From Dipylidium caninum (lineage: Eukaryota > Platyhelminthes > Cestoda > Cyclophyllidea > Dipylidiidae): a stretch of 64,000 nucleotides of DNA. Below, in pieces: positions 34,714 through 48,360 of the stretch. The position numbers were made by a program, and so were the translations under genes. The notes below the pieces were generated by a model that was not told where the DNA came from, ran no database searches, and saw only the letters and a program-made list of their open reading frames with translations. The stretch's first letter is position 1. Each line of letters opens with the position of its first letter. The stretch covers positions 620,001-684,000 of the forward strand of contig QEYB01000936.1 of the NCBI GenBank assembly GCA_017562135.1, written 5' to 3'.

Positions 34714-37700
34714 CTAATTATCCTTCTTCTCAGCAGAGGTAGCTGATATCGACGCCGTTGCCGCCGCTGTCGTTATTGTCGTGTCAGTCGTTGAGGTAGG
34801 CACCTGACGAGAAGTAACTAACCGTTGCCTCGAACTTGTTCCCGCAGCACTGCTCAAACAGTCGAACCACCTACAAGATATGCCAATTTTCAAAACCAAA
34901 TTCACCTACTCAAATGATTAACAGTAGACGCTGTCTCACCGCTCAAAAGACGTCTGACAGTCGTCACGAAAGAAGTATACGTGGTTTTTAAATTGCAATT
35001 TAAAGACAAATTCCTTGCATATATTGTCCTCCGGTGCGGGTGTGGTAATGTTATAGCCTAGTAGGGGCAGACTTGCCAAGGGAAAACCATCTTGATAACT
35101 CTTGTGGAAAAAGAGGCAGAGTTGGGTGAAGACGACCCACAGTTTCTGCCATCCGTTGCTATTTTTAAACTTTCGAAGGAGGTAACCACTGGTCTGATAC
35201 TGAAAAAGTCAATAAAGCGTGAAAGAGGATGGTGGTGAAGAGGAGATGAGTTAGGTGGAGACAGTTGGCTGTGGGCTGTTGGCGATAGGTCGGTGGAGAG
35301 TGATGAGAAGGCGTAATGACAACGAACCTCGTTAGCGCGTAGAATATCGGACATGGAAAAAGTGGAACTCCTGTGCCAACAAACGTGAACGCTAGTGGTG
35401 GCTCGATGGAGCACTTTTCCCGCATCCTGACTGGATAACGCAGGGGTTGCGACTTCTACAATAAAAAATCAAATGTCTCCAGGTAGGAAAGATTGAGACG
35501 GTCCTTAACCGGTGTTTCCACTTTTTATAGCTCACTCTCTTGGAGCTCTATTAAGCGCCATATTTTGCAAAAAATAGACTATTTAGCTTTTTAACCAGTG
35601 CATAAGTCTGTTTGATATTCCCAATTGGCGTTACCTGTTACCTGTAGGCGAGAATATGCTAGAGGAGGATAGGTAGAACGCCAAGAAGGTAATAATCCGA
35701 AAAAATTGATGAAAAGTTATGAAAAATAATACAGCTGTTAAAATATAAATACAAGAAACGGTCTGGCGGAAGAAGGGAACAGGAAGGTGAAAATTTATGG
35801 GTCCAAAGGAGCACGAAACAAAGGCTAGAACAGGTAAATTGACACTCCACCCAGAGTGGAACACACACACGCGCGGAGACTAAAAGAGTCGCGGCACACA
35901 ATTGGGGAAAGTCGTATCCAAGTCGGATTTGAAGGGTGGCCAAATGGGCCAGCACCGGGCGGCAATAAATGTCAACAGGTTGGAGATAAATGTTAATTAG
36001 TGCAAATATGAAAGATGAGTAAAAGATCAGAGAGGGACAGACGGATAAGGCAAGGGGAAGAGAGGAGTTGGAAAAGGCGGTGGGCGTAGGGATGTAGAGA
36101 GGGAGAAAGAGGAGGTGGAGGGGTGAGAGAGAGGAAAAAGACAGTGCCGTTGTCCATTGGTACAGTTGCATCTGTCCTAACTGCCAATTGCAGTGGCCGG
36201 AAGCTAAGCCTTCCTCCCTTTCGACAATATCGTAGTGGACGTAAGGAAAAGCCCTGCATGGCGCACTCCCAAAGAAATCCTGCAAATCTTTGTAGTCAAA
36301 ATGGGGAGGAAATTCTGTGCCAGGGCATCCTGTCTTCACAAAATTGACTGCAGTTCAATCACATTAGAGCCAGACCAACATGGCTTTCTACTGAGACGTC
36401 GAACCTCCTAGAAAAGTCATCGACTGACACAAGTGGGTCGAGTGAAAGGGATTAGGAAGCGGGAATGTGGGATTGGTCGTGGAATGTTTTAGAGAGTGTG
36501 AAAGCGCGAGGATCGAAGTGCCTGCGCTAGGCAGCCAAAGGCGAGGTAACCAAATCCCCAGTGGCAGAGGAAGACGAAGTGAAAGAGGGGGGGAGGAAGA
36601 GATGAAGGTGGAGAGAAGCTAGAAGAGTAGGGGACGCAGTGGTGTGTGGAGGGATAGCGAAGGGGATGGCAGGCAAAGGCTGTGGAGAACAGGAGTGCGA
36701 GAGAGAGAGAGAAAGAGGAAAAAATTACGGATAGCTTCTACCGAAAACGATGTGCATTCACCCACCCTTCAAATGCTGACCAATGGAGAGAGATTGACGT
36801 GAGACAAGATTTCAATCCACAACCTTTCCTCTGGCCTTAGAAGCGTGTGATGATGCCGAAGTGTGATTTCAGAAATGCGCGGTATGTTGTCATTCAACCG
36901 AAAAGAAAGTCATTTGAATGACCCAGTTGGACGCCAGATATGGACACGAGCAAATGCTTATTCCTACGGCCTGTTTCCGAGAATTCACCCTTTGCGATTT
37001 GGTGACAAATGGCACTGCGTGCTCTTTTTGCCCCGCACCAAATTGACTACTGGGTGGACACAGAATCGCAATTCATTTGTGGCCTCACTCAAAACTGCCT
37101 TAAGTCAGCACTCATGGGATACTTACCCGCGCTCCCATGACTATTGTTTATGGATAAATGATTTGTCCTGTCTAATTGGAAACGTAGTAGTGGTAATCGA
37201 GTAACAATACTGGCTTACCAGATCGTTCGAATCTGGTATCGTCATCTTCGGTGTTGTCAGCGTTGTTGATGGTGGCAGATGCCGGTGTTTCCAGTCTGAG
37301 TAGAGCTGAAGCGTTGGAAGTAAGAGCTGACATTGAGAGAGTCGTTTTGGCAGCGAGAATTGCTCTGGAGATATCCTCCAACCATCGGTCACGTTGCCAC
37401 TCGCTGGGTGCAGCTACCACGAAACACCGGTGCCCAGTATAGACGGTGAAACTGAGAGGAGACTCAGCCTCCTCTACCATCAAGTCTTGTAACGGAAACT
37501 GGCCATGAACCTGTAACAAACGGGAGAAATAATGTTAATTATCGCAGGGATTGTTTTTGAAAAATATAGACAAATCGTGGGGCCGTTCATTCCGGTGTGA
37601 TAATAGTGCAAAGTAATCAACAAATCACCTCAGATTAAGGATTCAACCGAAATAAAATAGAAATCACAAGAGGGAATGTAGGAATGCCACTCCAGAAATT

Positions 37701-40700
37701 CAAAAAGGTAAATAGTCAACTTTTCAAAATCTGATTGGCTGACAGTGAATAGCGCTGTTGAGCTAAGCCAATCAGATTTCGCGAAGTCACTACTGGTATG
37801 TTGGAGTGTTTGGACCACTTCATGACATCCTGCACAACGATTATCAAGAGTACGTGTGACCTAGAGACCCGCAGATCCAGGTTTTTGGGTTACAAGCCAG
37901 ACATGCGATGAGACCGGTAAGATGCGCCTGGTAGGAAAGTGGGCAATTGCGGGGTGGAGCAGAGCGGAGCTGAAGTAAAGTTTTGTATACTCATGGCAGT
38001 GCTACAAGAATGAAGGATTAAATAAAAAATAGACTCGATGGAAAGATGATAGAGTCGATTTCAGCTCCCAAAATCTACAAAGACAATGCGGTTTTTTCAA
38101 TCGTGTGTAACCATAAACATGTACTAATATGCCTTATTTCGAACAGGATAATTTTTCGAGGGACGACTTCAGCCAGTCCAGCTAGAAATACTCGAAGGAG
38201 TTTGACGATCTAAAGTTGAAAGTGGGATATGAAGTGGATTTTTATTTCAACTTTTCTTTTACGGTCACACCAGTCCCCAGACGATGAGCACATTGAGGAA
38301 TAGATGGAGACGGTTGACGATAAGTAAATATACCTTAGGCCCAGGTCAGAAATGCCGATGAAGAGTGTGGACATTCGATTAGGTGAGAGTAAACCAGAAG
38401 GAATAATGAGAATTGGCAAGTTGACGCGTTTATAACGGGACGGGAAGTAGTATTCGAAAGAACGAGAAGGGCTCTTTGCGCCCAAGGAACGTTAGCTTAA
38501 CGTAGCGGTGGGTGAGGCCACAAATGAATTTCGATTCGGCGTTTACCCAATAGCCAATTAGGTGCAGGGCAAAAGAGCACGCATTATCATTTTTCACCAA
38601 ATTGTTACGCCTTGTATTATTAAATCGTTCATTCGCTTCACACAGTCCCTTTGCATTGACAACAAACTTCCAAAGAACACCATTTAGCAAATCACGTCAA
38701 TAGTCTCCGAGAGCGTATTTAACACGAAACTGAGCCGCTTATTCCTTCAACATCAGCATGTAGACTTGACAAGAAGTGGCGTGGCGGTATGTACACACCC
38801 ATACGTCAGTTGACAAGACGTTAGGCAATTCAATGCATCATGCAGAAGGGTTGGGCAATTACATTCATAATTTGACAGCGTCACTGGTAATGCGTAGTGA
38901 AACCGTCCTGAAAGTTGTGCTAATTAAGAATGCGTACGAGGCAGAGGCGGAGAAGGAGGGAAGGAAATACTCAAATTCGTGGATTCTAGACAGCGTCTGA
39001 CCCAAAATATCATGCTCCTTTATGCCGTAGAACGCTTCAGCTTCAGATTTCTTAGGGAACAACCTCCACATAAACTTGCCAAGGTGGTGGTCATCGAGGG
39101 ATTTCAATAAGGGACAAGTGGTTGCAAAGTCAAAGCGGAAAGAGAATTATATGGTAGAGAAGATAGCGTTAAACAAAAAATAGCCCTTAAAAAGAAAGGG
39201 ATATGCTAACATCCCTCCTTCGCATATCGTTTTGTTGATAATTCTAAAACATACCCCAAATAAAACAAGGTGTTTAGGCAACTAATCAAAAAAAGAAGAC
39301 GGTCGGTTTCTTTATTGAGTAACCAAGAAGATCACAGAGCATAATAAACTATCTCACAATTAGCTTCATTAATGGTAAACACTTTTCAAGCGCCAGGTAA
39401 GACGAGAAGGTGGGTTGCTTAGTATTGTCCATTTCTTTCATACGAAAAGTTCAGATAATTTTAGATTAAAGTCAAAAAACGTTTTATACTTCCTTGCTCC
39501 ATCTCTGTTAAAAGGCTGAAAGTTTTTGTGCCAGACTCTTCATGAACGGATAGCCAAGATTCGGAAGATTTTATGGAATGTAAAGTTTCGTTAACACTTC
39601 TGACATTGGATCAAACTGTGTCGACTGACAAGACAGAAACGTTTCCTAAATTGGTCATTTTGTGGGGCCCTCTCGCGTTGAGCGGGTCTATTCGTTTCAA
39701 TGGGTCTGTCATTAACTGTCCCTACACATAGTTAAAAAGGGTTCTCCCATTTACTTCCTACTCAGCAACCCATCGGTCATTGGTTATCTTGGATTCAAGT
39801 GAATCATTGGTAGATAGGAATATTTGTGTGTGATTGGCCAATCCTTTAGCCAATAATATCTGACCTGGGGATTTCATTTTACTATAATAGAGTACGTAAA
39901 GCGTGCAGGCATTTTCATCGAAGTAAAAACAAGATCTGGGGAAATATGACACAGTAGGATGAATATGACCCGTATATGCTCCAGCCTGGGTGACCATAGC
40001 TTAAGAATTAATCAAAACACTTTTAGTACATTGATTAGCTGTGTTTACCTAGCTTTCACCCAATGATTTGATTTCAGACTTTGACCGATGACAAATCGGT
40101 CGCTTATTTATTTGTTAATTTATGAAGCTATATTTACTGCTGACCTTAAATTGCAGAAAGGGTGCGCCTGTTCGGCTGGCGTAGATAAGTTGGTCAGAGA
40201 AGAGGAAAAACATGCGTTGTTGGTAACCCTTTTTGGAGAGTTTTTGTAGAAGACCCTCACGAATAAACTGCCGTGAACGCGAGGCTAACCAACCGCTCGT
40301 TTTGTCATCACTGGATGTCGATCCACATGTCGTTGACTTTGTCTCTCCTGTCGCCTGTACGCCAACTAGGTCGCGTTCCACCTCAAGGGATTTGTGGAGG
40401 TTCTCGCAACGTTTGTAACTGTCCCATTGCGATTGAATAGTGTCCAAGAGGCGAGCATGGGCGACTGCAATGGAAGGAAACGTAGGTGTTCAGTCCACCT
40501 CATTGTTCTAGATAAATCAGACGACAGTGGTGCTGCAATTCACTTCGACGGCAAAGGCTCCCTCGAAAGTCCGTACATCACCTCCCACTGGCTTAAAATG
40601 CCTCTTAGAGTAATTCAGTTTGGATGAATCATTTCCTCAACTTATTACCTTGCCCTGGGTAAAGGGAAAGGTGTGGAGACGAGACCCTGGGACGTTTTGT

Positions 40701-43700
40701 TTGTCCAATCCGATTACTGCTATCCCACTTAGCATACCGTGATAATCACTTCAAAAGGGCTAAAAGCGTATTCACTTCAAGTGAATTTGCCAGGAGGAGG
40801 AATAATACATGAGATCACAAATGAACCCTCGTCAAGTAACTCTGATGGGCCTTGAATTCCACATCTAATCAGGGAAGGTCGAAGATCGACAAATAAAAAT
40901 CTCCCACCAAGACGATGGTGTAGATAAGACCCAAAATATCATCGTTCTATCATTTCACCGGCCTGTTTATGACACCTTTTTAGGCGAAATGACATCTTCA
41001 TTACCAATGCTGATCGGTGACGTTTGGCATGTGGCTAAATTACAAAGTGACAGCTGGTTTGAAATAAAGGCAATAACCTCTGCAGTCCTGCATATCGAGA
41101 TTGGACTCGCTGTAATGTCGCATGAGGCGTTCCAGCACGGAGCGGTACTGGAGTAGACGATGCATAGGTTTGAGCAAAAAGGCGTAGAAGGGAAGGTAAC
41201 AGGACTTCTGGGCTTCGAAGGACTGCATTTTGGACTGGAATGAGGCTCGACTTCGGACTAGACGCTCCAAATCGAAGATTAGACACTCGATTTCGCGCAA
41301 ATATGATCGATAAAGCTAAAGATAGGGAAGGGAGACTAGGTCATTGATTGGTAGGTTTCAAGGTTGCAGTGCAATTGGTTGTTTCATTGAACGAGTTCTT
41401 AATTTTCACTGTGAATTAGCACTTCCGCAAGGTAAAAAATTTGTTACAAGTTAATGAATTCTACTGAAGCAAAGTGTACCGTTTGTTAGTAGAGTTTTTT
41501 TGGAGTTGCGTAGCTTAACTGGTGGGTGATAGGAAGGCTTAACTTAACAAAATTCCGTACTATGAACCAAACATGATCCCCTCGCCCACCATTCGCTCAG
41601 TTTATCCATAAAATTTCTCGCAAATAAATGAATTTGAAGAGAGTTGAGAAGCGTTGGAGTTAGGGATAAGAATGAGACTTTGAAACGACGCATTTAATGC
41701 TAATCCGTTGTACAATTCCGGCAAGCCGCTTAATCACATCTTTGGAAAAGTGAAGTTGAGAGAAACAGCCTGCGGCATTGCATACCGATAGGCCAAATAG
41801 AGAGCCATCAAGAGTTGGGAATGCAGAAAGGATTGTGTGATAACAAGATTACTACCAACCTGTAGCATCTTGAGGTTTGTGACGAAGAGGTCGCCAATGC
41901 GTATTGGAGTTGTCGGTGAATCCGATTCGACGTCGGCGCTGGTCGTGGTCGCGGAGGCAGAGGAGGCAGAGCCCGACGTGGACGTGGCAGCCGAACCGGC
42001 CGAGGAATGACGGTGTAAGCCTCGTGAGGAGCTTTCAAGGCGTGTGGACCAAGAAGCAAAGCGAGACTCGAGTTCGCGCAGAAAGTCAACTGCTTGACCA
42101 CGTAGTGGATCGAGCAGCGTGAAGAGTTTGGAGAGAACGGATGCAACTGCCGTGGATTCATTAGACTCTTCCGTGACGGCTTCGCGGAACTGCTAAATGA
42201 GGTATAGCACGATTGCAAGATTTGGTAAAACCAGTAAAAAGACTAATGCCGCAAGAAGAAAAGAAGGTTGCAAAAATTTTTATCAACACTTAAAAGATTT
42301 CACTTATGGCAGCGGATGATAAAAGTTATTTTACCTCGCAAATGACATCTAAATCCTTCTTGTATGTCCTTTCCGTCATTGTGAGTTCGCGTAACAGGTG
42401 ATATGCAACACTGGCTGGAGCTCTCGGCTGAAAATCCCAACAAAATTAATAGGTAAATGGAGGTCATAGTTCCCCTTGACAATGATAGACGCCGCCTCGA
42501 CTCTAGCACCATTATCGTAATCGGGGAATATCTTTTATACTACACCAAACCACCATTAAAAGTAACAGACCAGGTTTCTCGAAGCACTCGATGTGGATGC
42601 TCGTCGAGACGGTCGAATGGATCGGTCATCGCGTCGTGATTTCGACGTCAGCGAGACGAGACTGCGCGAGGAGGCGGAGAGGCTGCCGGACCAGCACCGA
42701 CAGAAGCATTAGCAGACGTGCGGTTCGATGGCAAGGCTGTTACCATGTCGTCTTGAGTGACGGTTGGATCTTCTGAACATCTATCTCGCTTGAGTGAGTG
42801 ACGGTGAAGACTGGAGCTGCGTGACGTAAATTGCCAGCGAGAGAGAGAAGAGTTCTCCATGTCGTCGCCTTCCTCGCGATCGAGGTCCTAAATGTAAAAG
42901 CAGGTTACTGGGGTCTCCCTACTTTTTTCCCACCGTCTCGTAACCCACAATGACTGCGTATTTTATAATGCGACAGATAGGAAAAAGGCGACTTAATCTA
43001 GAGTTATTTGTTTACTTATCGGTAGCGTGAATCACCGCGTCGGTGTCAGAGTGACTAGAGTAAACATTCTAGCGAGGAAACGAAAAAGGCATTCATTAAA
43101 TGGCATATTGAAACATTCAGGCGCTTATAGGATCTGTTGGTAGTATACCGATACGTACTTCATTATCAGTAGGGATGAGGCTTTGACAGCTCGATCGCAT
43201 GCACCGTCCCGCCAAACTGAGGCATGAGGCCTGGAATGATCGCCGTGTTGAGAAATCACAATCTGCAGGTATAACATTGAATGGAAATGGATGAGCCGGA
43301 TCTGGATCCTCCATTTCCATCGGTGGAGGTGGTGGTGGTGGAGGTAACTCCTCATCCTCCACCTCCTCCTCCACCCCGACTGCCGAGGGTCTTGACAGCG
43401 AGGCCGATTTTGAGGTGATTCCGGAGTCTAGAGTACTGGAAGATGGCTGTCTATCACGAGGATGCACGCTGTCGCGCCGCTGGAAGTAAAACAATGAAAG
43501 AGGCGTCATGCACACTACTTCTATGTCTTAACAATCTCCAACTGAGTTCAAGCGTCGAGAGGGCATAAACACACCTCAGGAGCCGGTGGAGGAGGTCCAT
43601 GGGGACGGGATCGGAGGAGTTGTGGAAGACTGCTGGCATTGTTGGTACCGCTGGACATGGGCACGGTGTTGACAAAGTCCTGAGGGAGAACGCAAATCGG

Positions 43701-46700
43701 CGCACCAATTAAAGCTGCTGTCGTTGCGGAACTACCACAAGGCCCTCCGATAGGCGATGTGGCAACGGTAGGCGCCTGTGAAGCGGGAGCTGAGCTGAAT
43801 CTGCTCGCCACCATGTTTAAGGGTCGAGGAACTGCAACGAGTTGGCTGTCAGAGATGAGCTGGAAGGGTATCCACGGGATCAGATTAAGTGAGATCATGG
43901 AGAGCATGCGAGAGGCAGGCGAGATTGTGACGTTGGAAGTTTAGAGAAGCAAGGAAACTCACCCGTCCTGTAGCGCTGTCAACATATACGACTCGTCCAG
44001 GGGTTGGTCTCTGAGTGGACGGAATCACCGTGCACGCCGTTGAAAGTCCCGACTGTGAGGCGGTGAGGAAGTTCGGCGAGAGCACTCGTGCAGTTGGTAA
44101 ATGACCCAAAGTCTGTGAGTAGATATTTCCACCACCTTGAATACTCCCGTTGTGGGGAGCTTGTGTGGTAATGACTAGAGACGTTTGTAGTGTTGAGTAG
44201 GCCGATTCTAGACAGCAGTGATGGATCCATGGATTAAATTTAAAAAAAGGAAGTAACAGAAGTCAGGCGAACCTGAGCTCCTCCTCTCTTCCGCAGTCTT
44301 CACTAACAACGCGCTCAGTGGAGAGCATCATGATGGAGGGTAGTTGCTGAAACTGATTTTTACAATTAAGAGACGAAGGATTCAGGACCTCTTGAATAGG
44401 ATGCACTACGAGTGACGGACGAAAAGGCCGTGCTCTTTCTCGCTACTGGACATAAAATCCATCAAGGTTCGTTCATCAGACTAACTAGTGAGGATATTAT
44501 TCAACAGGATCGTCACTCCTTTGTTCAAGTCTTCCACACTCACGTTTCACTCGCCTCTCAACTACCGACCAGTCGTGTGCCCATCAATGATAATACGGAA
44601 GTAAACGAGCTCAGACAGAGGAGTAATTAACACTCCATTTACCTGTTCCATGCACAGGAGAAAAAGGTCGCTGTTGTTGCTGTTGGATCGCCGAAAGCCA
44701 GGCATTCTGCTGTTGTTGATCAGCACTGGTAGTTGGCAACATTACCAAAAATCCCGTACCAGCACCGCTGCCTCCTCCACCTACCGCGCCCGCAGCAGCT
44801 GGCGCTGTTGTCACACCGGTCCTGCCAATGGTCCCATCAGGTCGTCTCGGAACTACCAACATCACTCTCTGAGGATAACGTAGAGAACCGCCTGTCTGTA
44901 GTTTGACAAAAGAGGGGACTGCAGCATCATCGACAGTTCCAGCGAGAGGAAGACTGCGCGCTGACATCTGAGAAGGCTGTTGTGTCGTGGAGACTGCCGA
45001 TGTTGGCTGAATAATGTGGTGGTGGTGATTTGAGTCGTAACTGATTGCCGCTGCTGAGGGAAGGCTCTGCTGCGAGGGGTTGTTGATCGCGCTACCCCTA
45101 CGACCCGGGGACCTGTGCACTCGGCTGGTGGAAGAGGAGGCGGGACTGAAAGAAGGCATAAGGGTAGGAATAGACAAGGAATGCGGGAAAATGTACGAGT
45201 GCAAATGCGATCCACAAGACGGAGTCGATTTCGGCACGAATGAGTACAAAAAGGAATCGGTGAATGTAGGAGGAATGGATGGATGAGAATCTTCAGTCAG
45301 GGAAAATTAAAACAACTTCTAAACATCTTCCACTTGAAAGAAAAAAACTTACACGGTAGAAGCATTTTTGGAGGACTTGGATGACTTCCCCATAGCCTTT
45401 ACCGATTGGCAACGGAAGAAAGCATGATGTTCGATACACTGCTTCCAAAAACTCTTGCATTCACTTCTAGTCTCAAAAAAGAACTCCACAGCGTCCTACA
45501 TAATGTTGAAGAATTCAATTTGGAAGCGGATGATACTCACGTAACCCTCAGGATGAAGTTTAATGAGAAATTTCTTGCGTTTGAAACTCAACTTGCGAAT
45601 TCGCGCCCAGGAGAAAGTGTTCACCTTGGAGACGCCTTGAAAGACGAACAATCCGGCATGGGAAACGGCCAAATTCAGTGACATTCCATCAGACCCCTAA
45701 AGGCAACAAATAATTAATAGAGACAAACTGGACTTTCATTTCATTTTTGGCTTTTCCATCGCATCTACTTCACAGATGGTAAGTGAAGTGCAACTTGGAG
45801 ACAACGACTGATAATATCAACGACAACAAATATCACGGATTCCTTTAGCCGAAATGGCCACAGGCACACCCAATGTTGCTTGAACTGAATTCACTTAACA
45901 AATGGGGACGCCCACAAATTGCACACACGGAACTGGGTAAGTGGAATGAAAGGGACGTATGTAGGGGCAGATTTAATTAAACTGACGCCAGAGGTTAGTG
46001 GCACTGGGTAACAGGGTCATTTGTTCATAATTCTAGCTCCCCGATTCTGGTGTACCACATGCTCCGTACCAAATTGAATTGACATGTCAATTATTTGAAC
46101 CTGCTACATAGTAATTTCAGAAGTCGATCCGTAAATTGCAAATTGTACAAACACTCACATACACAGACCAGGTCCAGAGAAGAGGGAATAAAGCGGATGC
46201 ATTTTTGTCATAAATTCGCATCGTCGAAGCCGTTTTAACACACATCCGTGGTCTTTTACCCTCGCTCTCTCGCGTTAGCTCGGTCACTCTTTCGCCAGAT
46301 CATAAAATGCGGCTTTAGAGGCGAGCCAGTCAACTAGAGAGAGCGAGGGAATGAATGCGAACCTCTAATGCGGAGAGGGATGAGAATATGTCATCTATAC
46401 ACATCAACATTCCAATTGCTAAGGGCAAGCAAAATAGCTATTGATTGCAGAGTTAGAGGAGGAAGAAGACTGAGGAACAGAGTTCAAAATGTGAGAATAC
46501 GAGAGACGGCACAATTGGGCTTTCCGTCTCGGCAGCCCCAACAATATGAACGCGGATTTCATGCGAAGGAATTATTAGTGTCACCTTTTCAGATGTGAAA
46601 GACAAAGAGAATGAAATTTACAGTGCAGACTGATGGACTGAAACCAACCTTAACGGGTTTTAGTCGAATTCCGTACATTTCCACCTTCCTGGCCGTATCC

Positions 46701-48360
46701 AAAAGGCTCAAGTCAGCTTCAGTGGGAGTCTGACCACTAAAAATAATGGCCGAAAAATAAATGAAGAAAGCAAATAAATTGAATTGTGGACGAATTAGCC
46801 AACCAAAAAGGTGTACATTAAGCTTCGGTGGCATTCCATAACTTTGTCGAGAAATTCGGGGGTCGCAGATGGAACCAATCGTCGGCCATTGAGGTAAGAA
46901 CGATCCAAAAAAGTTTCCTCCAAAAAATCACCAATTTCAGCTTCGTAGAGAGAGTAGAGAAGGAGTATATTAACAACCAATAGAAAATAGAGATTTATCG
47001 AGAAGTAAAAACATGATTGGATAGAATAGATTACCCTCAACTATACCTAACCAATCGACGATTAGTGGTTACGTCAAACCTAACATTGATTGGCTGAAAT
47101 ACCGAGCTGGGGAAGAAAATTCATGGTACAAAAAGCGAGTTGAAATGCTGAATTTGACTGTATTCAAGATTGTGAAATGGTGAAAAAACGCGACAAATGT
47201 GTGCAACATTCGACAACATGTTTATTTAAATAATAGTTGGAAACAAAAGCATTCAAATAACCAAGTTTTCATTTGTCTAAAATGAAAGTAACTTATCCTC
47301 TAACATTTGTAAAGCTCGAAGCAAATTAAACTGAGGCAGGTAAATGCGACAATTTCTCACAAATATTATCGAGATCCTACCCAAAAGAAATAAAGGGCGA
47401 TATGTCTTATTCTAATATAAATATTCTAATAAAGCAAATATCGGAATCCCTAACCCCTTGGTAACATCGAAAAGGAGAACAATTAATTGATTTGGTCCAA
47501 AGAAATGTTAATCAATCTGTGCATGCTACTAATGAAGAAATGGGTAGCAAAAGCCACCTTGGACGATAAAAGCGGCGAGTAGAGCAGCCGTGTTTTCACT
47601 GCATTGAAGTTGACCATAGAAGAGATCCCGCTTAATTTGAAGAGAGAAGAGGTATCTTCGGGAGATAGAAGGGCTACGGTAAAAGAATCTACCTAGTGTA
47701 TTCGTCTTCCAACAGATTTGGATGTGGTGCGTAGAATTTAACGCAGAATGTGAAAATGAACTCTTTCTCCGCATTATGTTGTTTACACAGAGGCTTCAAG
47801 TGATCCAGCCAGCACTATGAGGGTAAGAAGTAGTGGTAATAGAAGTCTCCAAAAAGTGCTTACGGTATTGCCGTCTTTGTTGACGTATTCAAGATCAAAG
47901 TAATCGGCCTCCAAAACACCTAAGCGATCCATGAGAGCGTTGTATAAGTCTTGGCCAGATGACCGTGGCTGAAGAAACATTCGAGAAGTTAACACCAAGA
48001 ATAATCGATTATCATGACATAAAACAAAGGACGCATATTTGAAAATCTGAAAAATTAAATTTGAAAGGCAAAATTATAAGTGAAATCAAAACTTTAAATG
48101 TAGGAAGCAAGGAAAATCGAGCATGGCATAAAACGCTAAAAGGAATAGAGATAACTAAAGCAAGTATATTATTGAGAGACATGTCAAATAAAGAAAGATT
48201 ACATAATAGTAATGGCGGAGGTGATAGTTTCATAGAGCGTTAGATCAATTACCGACATTAGGAAATGCTGACGTGTAGAGTCCAGCATTTCAATCTGAAT
48301 TGGGAGAGATTTGTTCGGTAGTTTTATGTTCGAAGAGGATGGAGTTGTTGTGCTAGGCAT
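34714..48360 (-). CDS. FARP1: FARP-type FERM, RhoGEF and double-PH protein
   Basis: Rho/Rac guanine-nucleotide exchange factor linking membrane receptors to actin. The FERM domain starts at [15 protein letters not shown] (exon 48253-48360) and runs through exons 47864-47968, 47693-47814, 47558-47655, 46816-46940, 46649-46736, about 45552-45700 and about 45356-45507 ([71 protein letters not shown]). A long Ser/Pro/Gln-rich linker spans about 45.15-42.6 kb. DH exons 42335-42427, 41860-42192 and 41078-41315 contain [19 protein letters not shown] and [22 protein letters not shown]1 exons 40145-40464 and 37219-37510 contain [20 protein letters not shown]. The tail exons are 35328-35457, 34940-35199 (PH2, [19 protein letters not shown]) and 34714-34870. 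Linker exon joins are only partly resolved. FARP1 and FARP2 are not distinguished. Introns range from 37 bp to 2.6 kb. Confidence 0.93.
34768..35470 (-). repeat. Right arm of the inverted repeat (FARP last exons)
   Basis: This is the native copy of the segment duplicated in inverse orientation at 27853-28593. It contains two complete FARP exons, the start of the last exon, and their introns. It keeps the conserved Pro in ASLPLLGY and continues into a proper stop codon at 34714, so it is the functional copy. Confidence 0.9.
35491..35637 (+). repeat. Copy of the CoA-transferase 1 gene end inside a FARP intron
   Basis: About 150 bases match 25584-25734 (stop codon and 3' flank of CoA-transferase 1) in the same chromosomal orientation. 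Here they lie in the FARP intron preceding the PH2-linked exons, about 20 bp beyond the outer edge of the right inverted-repeat arm. Because its orientation relative to the arm differs from that at the left locus, it arose by a separate event. Confidence 0.85.
36560..36725 (+). repeat. Purine-rich low-complexity tract in a FARP intron
   Basis: A GA/GGA-rich stretch, including a run of GA dinucleotides near 36700-36715, lies in the FARP intron between PH1 and PH2 exons. It has no coding features. Confidence 0.6.
42570..45155 (-). other. FARP low-complexity linker exons
   Basis: Several exons between the FERM and DH domains encode disordered sequence. One (about 44650-45155) is rich in Ser, Gly and Gln, with QQQQ and QQQQQ runs and a HHHH run. 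One at about 43577-43895 is Ala/Ser/Pro-rich and ends GPPPPAPE. One at about 43150-43483 has an acidic run followed by eight prolines ([17 protein letters not shown]), a candidate SH3/EVH1/WW ligand. Exon limits are approximate, and the join near 42.65 kb is unresolved because the main frame meets a stop there. Confidence 0.55.
47656..47692 (-). other. 37-bp intron in the FARP FERM domain
   Basis: GTAGAT at one end and CCGAAG at the other excise 37 bases and restore the FERM sequence [16 protein letters not shown] exactly across the junction. Without removal the frame is broken. Confidence 0.85.

Noticed and set aside
35659..36339. 226-codon minus-strand frame in a FARP intron
   Set aside because: It spans the copied CoA-transferase flank region and purine-rich DNA, has low-complexity hydrophobic content, and does not fit FARP.
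38865..39107. 80-codon minus-strand frame in a FARP intron with protein-like composition
   Set aside because: It matches no part of FARP and I recognise no family; a nested gene is possible but unsupported.
41786..41820. Possible extra FARP DH exon reading LMALYLAYR
   Set aside because: No acceptor precedes it, and the flanking exons join directly as [16 protein letters not shown], which fits the DH fold.
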